From the NCBI GenBank assembly GCA_964486645.1, contig CAZAOG010000103.1, forward strand, positions 1-10,334: a stretch of 10,334 nucleotides of DNA, read 5' to 3'. The notes beneath the pieces were generated by a model. That model searched no databases. It saw nothing but the letters and a program-made list of their open reading frames with translations, and was not told the DNA's origin. Of the stretch, positions 5,188-10,334 are shown piece by piece. The DNA is from GCA-002790365 sp964486645 (lineage in GTDB: Bacteria > Bacteroidota > Ignavibacteria > Ignavibacteriales > Ignavibacteriaceae). Position numbers and translations under genes: made by a program. Every line of letters starts with the position of its first letter. The first letter of the stretch is position 1.

Positions 5188-7326
5188 TTACTCCATTGAA
5201 TTATTTTTAATTGTTGATGAAAAATTGTTTTGCTCGTCTTCAAAAGAAATTGATTTGATAAAACCTTCGTTATCTATTACTATGCTGCCTGTACCATTCT
5301 GCTTGTAAAAAGAGAACAAACCTTTTCCTCTTGCGTTAAAAACGGATTCAATAACGAAGTCTTCTGCCGTTGTTTTTCTTACTCTAAATTTGAATTTACT
5401 TTTGGCAAAAATCAATGGTTTGATTATTAAAAAGAACTCCGATAAATACCTAATTATATTTTTTGAAACGATGGAAACAGGGTACTCTTCTTCCCACTCG
5501 AGGGCTTTATTATAACCGAGCGGTATTTTTATAGCCATTAAATAGAAATAATAAAGAGCGGATTTATTATCCCCGATAAAATTTGTAATGTAAAATAATT
5601 TTTCTTCCGGATATAAGAATATTTTTGCATTCCTATCGGATTCAATGTACAGGTTATTCAAAATATCGATTTTTACTTCCCAATTTTCCGTAAAAGTTTC
5701 GCCGTTCAATTTACATTCAAAAGTAAATTCTGCACCGAGTTTAAAATCGAATGCTTTTTTAATGGTTGAATGAATTTCTATGTTTCTTACTTTACTTCCT
5801 TCTTCAGGATATTCAAATGTTTCTAACGAAAGTCTTCCGTCTTCACCCTCCAAGTAATATGCAACGGGATATTTGTAAGTCTTATCGCCTAACTTATCGC
5901 TTAATTGAAATTGAAAATGTAAATGGGGAACGGGCGAACGTCCGCTGTTTCCGCAGTGGGCAACAACATCGCCTTTCTTAACTTTATCACCTTCTTCAAC
6001 CTTCATGCTTCCCGGTTTTAAATGCGAAAGAGAAGAATACAAACCCTGTCCGTGGTCAATAATAATTGTATTGCCCCAGTTTTCCTTCACGTTGGGTTCA
6101 TTTATTTCGTTGTCCGGAACATTATCCGTAACGCTGACTATTTCACCGTCTAACGGAGAATTAACAGGAACGTTATAACAAAAGTAATCCTCAACCTTTT
6201 CGCCGAGCGCGGAATATTGATTTTTATTTTCGTCCTCGATTATAAAATCCCATGCATAGCTCCACTTATCTTTGTGCGTAATATTTCCGTTGTGTGCTTG
6301 CGATACTTTCCATTCACCGAAAAATGGCAATTCCGGGAACAAAGCTTTGAAATTTCCGAATCTTGATTTTCTGTTTTGATGGTAGTAAAAATTTTCTTCA
6401 GGCGAACCCGGCTTAAAATATAACAATACAAGTTCGCTGAAATCCTGCCTGAATTTCAAGCTGTAAATTGTAGCCAAAACTACTACGTTAAAAGGCAGAA
6501 CCAAAACCGGAAGGAAATAGCTCGACAATAATTTTATAAAGAACCCTGTAAAGACGATGATCATTATTGTTGACAGCAGCATTAAAATGGTTGTCTTTTT
6601 TGAAAGAATGATCAAACTTCCGCCAAGAGCAAATGAAGTTAAAATAACGTTGAATGAAGTTAAAATAATCAGACTTTCGGAAGGTTGAGGAAAAATTAAA
6701 TAGACAAAAACATAATTGATAATGAATGCAATAATGCTGTTTACAAACATTACCCGCGAAAAAACAAGCACACCGATAACCAAAATAATTCCGGTAATTG
6801 TACTCGACTGAAATAATATTAATGAAAATGATTTAAAATAGTGCTGGATATAATTCGGGAGATTTGTTGTGAAAATATAATCTACAAATTTAAGTTCTTT
6901 ATAATAAATTACGTCGAAATTAGTTATAAAAATAAAAAAGATGTACAGCGTAATTATAAAGGGCAGACTTAATCCGGGCAGGTTAAAACTTGTGTAAAGG
7001 TAATTTTCCAACACTGCGGCTATAAAAAAAGTAATAACAAGAAAAATAATTACAAGAAATATTACAAAAGGTGTAAGCTGAAAATAATATGAGGCTGCGG
7101 CGCCGAATAAAATACCGTTGAAACCGTAAAACCCGTCCTTTATTTTTTCTTTATCAAATTTTAAGTAAAGTGCCAATAAATTGGAAATTATAACACCCAG
7201 CAATCCCAAAGCACCCATTTCCGGTATTACAAAAGTAGAAAGCAGTGCAAGGTAACCGAACCATCTGCGGTTGCAAAAGAAAATTTGTGAATAACTGAAT
7301 ACTATTGAATCGGCAAAGTATTTCAT
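5188..7326 (-). CDS. Urea-transporter-like membrane protein fused to M23 (LytM-type) peptidase
   Basis: This 712-residue fusion begins with a urea-transporter (UT) channel domain of about 290 residues. Two internal repeats are recognisable: GFYGFNGILFG (65-75) with LPGLSLPF (116-123), and SFNVILTSFALGG (224-236) with LPVLVLPF (272-279). After a basic linker comes an M23 zinc metallopeptidase domain (about 335-495). Its metal-site residues are H351 and D360 (HKDKWSYAWDF), the HLH pair H468/H470, and H435 in SSLSHLKPGS. The GNSGRSPVPHLHF block is textbook M23. The last 200 residues are unassigned and beta-rich, with two hydrophobic patches (590-600, 627-641). UT channels pass urea or small amides; M23 enzymes usually cut glycine-containing or peptidoglycan peptides. 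Its start shares one base with the decarboxylase stop (TAATG). In context it may move and trim the operon's product. The topology is puzzling because positive charges flank both ends of the channel domain. Confidence 0.85.
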   Translation of the reverse strand: MKYFADSIVFSYSQIFFCNRRWFGYLALLSTFVIPEMGALGLLGVIISNLLALYLKFDKEKIKDGFYGFNGILFGAAASYYFQLTPFVIFLVIIFLVITFFIAAVLENYLYTSFNLPGLSLPFIITLYIFFIFITNFDVIYYKELKFVDYIFTTNLPNYIQHYFKSFSLILFQSSTITGIILVIGVLVFSRVMFVNSIIAFIINYVFVYLIFPQPSESLIILTSFNVILTSFALGGSLIILSKKTTILMLLSTIMIIVFTGFFIKLLSSYFLPVLVLPFNVVVLATIYSLKFRQDFSELVLLYFKPGSPEENFYYHQNRKSRFGNFKALFPELPFFGEWKVSQAHNGNITHKDKWSYAWDFIIEDENKNQYSALGEKVEDYFCYNVPVNSPLDGEIVSVTDNVPDNEINEPNVKENWGNTIIIDHGQGLYSSLSHLKPGSMKVEEGDKVKKGDVVAHCGNSGRSPVPHLHFQFQLSDKLGDKTYKYPVAYYLEGEDGRLSLETFEYPEEGSKVRNIEIHSTIKKAFDFKLGAEFTFECKLNGETFTENWEVKIDILNNLYIESDRNAKIFLYPEEKLFYITNFIGDNKSALYYFYLMAIKIPLGYNKALEWEEEYPVSIVSKNIIRYLSEFFLIIKPLIFAKSKFKFRVRKTTAEDFVIESVFNARGKGLFSFYKQNGTGSIVIDNEGFIKSISFEDEQNNFSSTIKNNSME

Positions 7327-8684
7327 TATTTAGCTAATGTCCTTAGTTTTTCGGGTAATTTTTCTTTCGTCATTATATAATCCAAGTCTTCACCTTCTCT
7401 AATTAATTCTACGGATTGATCTTCCATTATCATTACAACATTCGGCCTTAGGGTTATAAACTGCATCCACTGAGTCATATTATAAGCGCCTACTCTTTGA
7501 ATTACTACCATATCGTTTTTCTTTAGTGAAGGTAATGTCATGTTTTCGTTCAAGCAGTCGATGTTCATACATAAAGGACCGAAAATTTTAGCATCTTCGG
7601 TATAAGTTCCTGTTTTTTGTGCAGGAGAAATTGTATGCTTATACCAAAAGCTTGTAAATAAAAGATTGACACCTGCATCAAAAATTAAAGCACGTTTTCC
7701 GTCGGAGAGCCTTTTTGTTGCAAGCACCGTACTGATTAAAGATCCGGCGTCATCAATCAAAGCTCTTCCTGTTTCAAGTACAAGCGTAGGTAATTCATTT
7801 CCTTTATATTTAATCTCAAACAGTGCCGAAGTAATGGCGTCAGCAAACTGCTCAATCGACGGAAGTATTTGCTCGGCAGGTAAATACTGTCCCTTTAAAG
7901 TATTGTTTGAAGGGAAACCTCCGCCTACGTCAATATAATCCAGCACAATTCCGTTATTTAAGTAGAGTTCGTTAGCTAAAATTACGAGTTTGCTTACGCC
8001 TATTTTGTATGCATCGCTCGTCATCATATATGTGCCAATGTGCATATGCAGACCAATTAGATTTAACTTATCCGTAACAACAATTCTTTTCAAAGCCTGG
8101 GCGGCTTCTCCGTTCTCGTAATTAAATCCGAATCTATCCCATTTCGGATAAATCCCGACATCTAAATTCACTCTGATTGCAACATCGGCTTTTTTATTTA
8201 ATTTTTCCGTCAGCTCAATAATTTGGTAAAGTTCGTCAAAATGGTCTATGTGAATTTTTGCTCCGTCGTTGATAGCTTTTGTCAACGATTCATCGGATTT
8301 ATGCGGGCCGTTGTAAAAAATATGTTCTCCGCTAACGCCTAATTTTCTTGCCCTGTCGTACTCAAACTCAGAGACCACTTCAGCCCAGGAACCTTCTTGA
8401 TGGAATACCGAACAAACGGCGTTCAAATAATTAGTTTTATAAGACCAAGCGAATTGAACCTTGGGGTATCTTGTTTTAAAAATTCTTAACGTATTTCTTT
8501 GTTTTTCCCTTATCGTTTTTTCCGAGATTACAAAAAGAGGCGAACCGAACCGTTCGGATAAATCTTTTACAGCAACACCGTCGATTTCCGTTTTGGGCAA
8601 TGTTAATGTTGCCGCACCGAATTTGTTCATAAAACCCGATTGTTGTTTTGTAATTATCGGTCTTTCATATATTTTTTTAGCCAT
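7326..8684 (-). CDS. Fold-type III PLP-dependent decarboxylase (DAP/ornithine decarboxylase class)
   Basis: This 452-residue enzyme is related to LysA. The PLP Schiff-base lysine is K83 in WSYKTN. Further motifs are SEFEYDRARKLGV (105-117), HIDHFDEL (145-152), LHMHIG (212-217), the phosphate-binding DVGGGF (252-257), ETGR (304-307), DAGVN (336-340), the cross-subunit GPLCMNID (369-376, with C372 and D376), and GAY (399-401). The active site is therefore complete and the enzyme probably a cytoplasmic dimer. The family decarboxylates D-stereocentres of diamino acids (meso-DAP, ornithine, lysine, arginine) or conjugated intermediates, as in some siderophore pathways. The end region GAYNMTQWMQFITLRPN differs from typical lysine-biosynthesis LysA, and the gene is embedded with a ligase and a PqqD-like protein. 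I therefore infer a specialised substrate rather than DAP. It starts 8 bp inside the ATP-grasp gene (GGAG 9 bases upstream) and shares one base with the next gene. Confidence 0.88.
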   Translation of the reverse strand: MAKKIYERPIITKQQSGFMNKFGAATLTLPKTEIDGVAVKDLSERFGSPLFVISEKTIREKQRNTLRIFKTRYPKVQFAWSYKTNYLNAVCSVFHQEGSWAEVVSEFEYDRARKLGVSGEHIFYNGPHKSDESLTKAINDGAKIHIDHFDELYQIIELTEKLNKKADVAIRVNLDVGIYPKWDRFGFNYENGEAAQALKRIVVTDKLNLIGLHMHIGTYMMTSDAYKIGVSKLVILANELYLNNGIVLDYIDVGGGFPSNNTLKGQYLPAEQILPSIEQFADAITSALFEIKYKGNELPTLVLETGRALIDDAGSLISTVLATKRLSDGKRALIFDAGVNLLFTSFWYKHTISPAQKTGTYTEDAKIFGPLCMNIDCLNENMTLPSLKKNDMVVIQRVGAYNMTQWMQFITLRPNVVMIMEDQSVELIREGEDLDYIMTKEKLPEKLRTLAK

Positions 8685-9720
8685 TATGCATTTCTCCGTT
8701 TACTGTTATATTTTCAAATTGTTTTAAATCCGTAATTAAATCCCAAGAATAGCGAATGAATAATTTCCCCACTTCGTAGTTCTTAAATTGTTCTACTTTT
8801 TCGCCCAGAGCCAATTGCACAAGGGAGTAGGGAAGATTTTGCCCTGCGGCTACGGATAAATAAACCCAAGCCGGGAATCTCGGATTCATTTCAAGTAAGT
8901 AATATTTGTTTGATTTTTCTTCTTTCATAAATTCCAGTTCTGCGCCGCCTTTCCACTTTATTTTACTCATAATGTTTTTTGAAAGTTCTATCAATTTATT
9001 GTCGTAAATTGTCACACCCGACCAGCCTTTGCCTTTGTCCGTAACATAAAGTTTTTTCATTGCCACGGCGCCTATTGTGTTGCCCAAACCGTCGCCGAGC
9101 GTTGTAACATTGTACTCTTCGCCGGATATATATTCCTGTATCACTATCGGAAGCCCCCACTTAGAACTTAAGGAATTAAAAGCCGAAAATACTTCGTCCA
9201 AATTATTTGCAATTTTTGCATCGTAAAAAATTCCTTTTACAACAACGGGGAAATTAAATTTGGATGAAACGTTATATATGTCCTGCTGAGATGTGGCTAA
9301 AATATTTTCGGGGACGAGTATTCCATTATCCTGGCAAAAGGCTGCAAGTTTATCCTTGCCTCTTAATATCAATTGTTCGGTTGAAGGTAAAAAAGTTTTT
9401 ATTCCCAATTCACTGAGTTTCGATTCAAGTTTTGCAAAGCCGAAAAGCTCGGCGTCAAGCGTGGGGATTATTATATCAATATTTTCTATCTGATGTATAT
9501 ATTTTATTCTTTCGAATAAAATGTCCAAACCGCCTGACGGGTAGGGGATAATATAGCTGTTGTTAACGATAGAGTTCAAATACGGACCGGGTTCCAAAGC
9601 ATCGTATATCAATCCTATTATTTCACCTTTAAAGTTTTCCGATTCTTTTATTCCCCTAATCAGCGGTACGCCTGGTCCGGGGTTGTCCACATTGTTTAAG
9701 CCTGTTACTGCAATTTTCAT
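8677..9720 (-). CDS. ATP-grasp ligase (carboxylate-amine/thiol ligase superfamily)
   Basis: This 347-residue protein is related to the carbamoyl-phosphate-synthase and biotin-carboxylase branch of ATP-grasp enzymes. An N-terminal Rossmann-like pre-ATP domain starts MKIAVTGLNN and includes IDIIIPTLDAEL (81-92). The ATP-grasp domain follows from about residue 115: K124 region, FPVVVKG (157-163, nucleotide-binding Lys162), the adenine hinge IVIQEYISGEEYNV (192-205), GGAELEFM (258-265), and the Mg-binding LLEMNPRFPAW (275-285, with E277, N279 and R281). Such enzymes activate a carboxylate as acyl-phosphate and join it to an amine or thiol. Candidates are an amino-acid ligation or modification of a peptide or small carrier. 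It starts by a 4-bp ATGA overlap with the PqqD-like gene, and its last codons overlap the decarboxylase by 8 bp. A ligase-plus-decarboxylase step on a common intermediate is the obvious reading. The substrate is not identifiable from the sequence. Confidence 0.88.
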   Translation of the reverse strand: MKIAVTGLNNVDNPGPGVPLIRGIKESENFKGEIIGLIYDALEPGPYLNSIVNNSYIIPYPSGGLDILFERIKYIHQIENIDIIIPTLDAELFGFAKLESKLSELGIKTFLPSTEQLILRGKDKLAAFCQDNGILVPENILATSQQDIYNVSSKFNFPVVVKGIFYDAKIANNLDEVFSAFNSLSSKWGLPIVIQEYISGEEYNVTTLGDGLGNTIGAVAMKKLYVTDKGKGWSGVTIYDNKLIELSKNIMSKIKWKGGAELEFMKEEKSNKYYLLEMNPRFPAWVYLSVAAGQNLPYSLVQLALGEKVEQFKNYEVGKLFIRYSWDLITDLKQFENITVNGEMHNG

Positions 9721-9980
9721 TTTTCTTCCGCTTCTTCTATAAGATTGTAAATACTAAGTTGATTGAAAAAGTCATTAAGGTCTCTCTCAAGAATTTTATC
9801 TTCAATATCGTATTCATTAAGAATTTTATTCAGGATAGTTTGATAGTCGCTGCCGTTTTTCAAATCCTTTAAAATGATCCTACCGATTTCGTTAACGGTA
9901 AATGTTTCGCCGGTTGTGGATAAAAACAAAAATCCGTTGTCGCTTATCGCCAAGTTTGATGAAAGATTATAATTAAGCAT
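9717..9980 (-). CDS. PqqD-family small protein (RiPP recognition-element fold)
   Basis: This 87-residue protein has the PqqD layout: short N-terminal strands with FLFLSTTGETFTVNEIGRIIL (residues 18-38, the hallmark 'G-E-T-F-x-x-N-x-x-G' segment), a helix IILKDLKNGS, then YQTILNKILNEYDI and DLNDFFNQLSIYNLI, forming a winged-helix body. PqqD-like domains bind leader peptides of ribosomally made peptides and present them to modifying enzymes. Free-standing copies also occur with unrelated maturation or ATP-grasp genes. It is the first gene of the operon, starting at ATG 9980-9978 with AGAGG six bases before it. Its acidic end EEAEEK is encoded by purine-rich codons that double as the ribosome-binding site for the ligase gene. 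No radical-SAM partner or precursor peptide is in the window, so its binding partner is open. Confidence 0.82.
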   Translation of the reverse strand: MLNYNLSSNLAISDNGFLFLSTTGETFTVNEIGRIILKDLKNGSDYQTILNKILNEYDIEDKILERDLNDFFNQLSIYNLIEEAEEK

Positions 9981-10049
9981 TTATACCTCTATGTTAAAAA
10001 GTGAAAGAATAAATAAATTTGTTATATTTCAGAAAACTGCCGTTATAAA

Positions 10050-10090
10050 ATAATATTTTTAATAAATTATCCAACAAATAACCGTGCCAA
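10050..10090 (-). promoter_or_regulatory. Candidate promoter of the six-gene operon
   Basis: On the minus strand, TTGTTG (10077-10072) is 16 bp from TATTAT (10055-10050), giving a leader of roughly 60-65 bases to the PqqD-like start. Immediately upstream, TTGGCACG (10090-10083) is a perfect match to a sigma54 -24 element. The base pair expected 10 bp later (GC of TTGC) reads TG, so the -12 element is poor. Either promoter type could be real. The boxes are seen; use is inferred. The region is very AT-rich, which raises the chance of false matches. Confidence 0.3.
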
Positions 10091-10155
10091 ATTAAAATTA
10101 AAATTCTAACTTCCTTTATTGAAATGAGTTAATAAATTTCAAGGAATTTTTAAGC

Positions 10156-10184
10156 TGCCTGGAATTTCCGATTAAATTGCCTGG
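10156..10184. repeat. Pair of TGCCTGG direct repeats, 22 bp apart
   Basis: TGCCTGG occurs at 10156-10162 and 10178-10184, start-to-start 22 bp, about two helical turns. Between them lies GGAATTTCC (10161-10169), a short hyphenated palindrome. They sit about 65-100 bp upstream of the candidate promoter boxes, a normal position for an activator-binding site. The function is inferred only. Confidence 0.35.
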
Positions 10185-10206
10185 TAAATTATTTGCATGC
10201 AGTCAT

Positions 10207-10305
10207 AAGATTCCCGATATCTTTCTCAAGTGAAAAGGTAAATTAATAAAAAAGATAATTTTTCAAATACGGGGAATGTTATAATAGGCAGATATCGGGA
10301 ATCTT
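10207..10305. repeat. Perfect 16-bp inverted repeat bounding a 99-bp segment
   Basis: AAGATTCCCGATATCT (10207-10222) is exactly complementary to AGATATCGGGAATCTT (10290-10305), with 67 bases between. A nested TGAAAA/TTTTCA pair (10231-10236, 10260-10265) lies inside, and CGGGGAATGTT (10270-10280) is an imperfect second copy of the right arm. On the plus strand the right arm runs into TTTATTT. Candidates are a small non-coding palindromic element (MITE or REP-like), a long-loop terminator of an unseen neighbour, or a structured leader RNA. No transposase and no clear target duplication are visible. The rest of 9981-10334 has no ORF of note. Confidence 0.6.
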
Positions 10306-10334
10306 TTATTTCAAACAATTATGCACGTCTGTCC

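Noticed and set aside
7326..8684. Naming the decarboxylase lysA outright
   Set aside because: The fold and active site fit, but the operon partners and divergent C-terminal substrate region make DAP as substrate unproven.
9717..9740. Acidic C-terminus EEAEEK of the PqqD-like protein as an amino-group carrier tail (LysW-like) for the ATP-grasp enzyme
   Set aside because: The same bases are the purine-rich ribosome-binding region for the ligase start, which explains the Glu codons; no zinc-finger Cys or EDWGE-type end of LysW is present.
10207..10305. CRISPR array or insertion sequence
   Set aside because: Only two inverted arms exist, not regularly spaced direct repeats, and there is no transposase or clear target-site duplication.
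9981..10334. A RiPP precursor peptide gene upstream of the PqqD-like gene
   Set aside because: Reading the minus strand gives only very short frames (for example a five-codon one near 10204) without ribosome-binding sites or a leader-like sequence.

Overview
The window looks like an AT-rich chromosomal segment from the Bacteroidota/Chlorobi/Ignavibacteria assemblage. This is inferred from overall composition, from three Sec signal peptides with a small residue followed by Gln at the predicted cleavage point (TYS|Q, LLA|Q, AFS|Q), and from the protein families present. The exact lineage cannot be fixed by reading alone. No rRNA, tRNA, CRISPR array or transposase gene is visible.

Left end (1-1173, minus strand): a small XRE-type DNA-binding protein gene is followed at 7 bp by an ImmA/IrrE-type zinc metallopeptidase gene. 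The peptidase reading frame is split by one in-frame TAA at 491-493, leaving an 80-residue N-terminal piece and a 130-residue piece that carries the HEIGH zinc motif. A perfect 9-bp stem-loop lies just beyond the 3' end. A sigma70-like promoter overlapped by a TGTGGT-N9-ACCACA inverted repeat lies upstream, as expected for an autoregulated repressor module.

Plus-strand pair (1494-3617): an exported UshA-type 5'-nucleotidase/cyclic phosphodiesterase is followed at 27 bp by a small exported protein of unknown function. A structured 132-bp convergent intergenic region follows.

Main attraction (9980 down to 3750, minus strand): six genes are packed with overlaps of 4, 8, 1 and 4 bp and one 2-bp gap, so they almost certainly form one operon. 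In order they encode a PqqD-like winged-helix protein (RiPP recognition-element fold), an ATP-grasp carboxylate-amine ligase, a fold-type III PLP decarboxylase of the DAP/ornithine class, a urea-transporter-like membrane protein fused to an M23 (LytM-like) peptidase plus an unassigned C-terminal domain, an exported TPR protein, and an outer-membrane beta-barrel with YaiO-like features. I read this as an uncharacterised small-molecule or peptide-modification pathway: three cytoplasmic enzymes or binders, an inner-membrane channel, a peptidase, a periplasmic scaffold and an outer-membrane protein. The product is not deducible from the sequence.

Right end (9981-10334): this is a 354-bp gene-free leader upstream of the operon. 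It holds a candidate promoter, a pair of TGCCTGG direct repeats 22 bp apart, and a perfect 16-bp inverted repeat bounding a 99-bp segment. No credible precursor-peptide ORF was found there.
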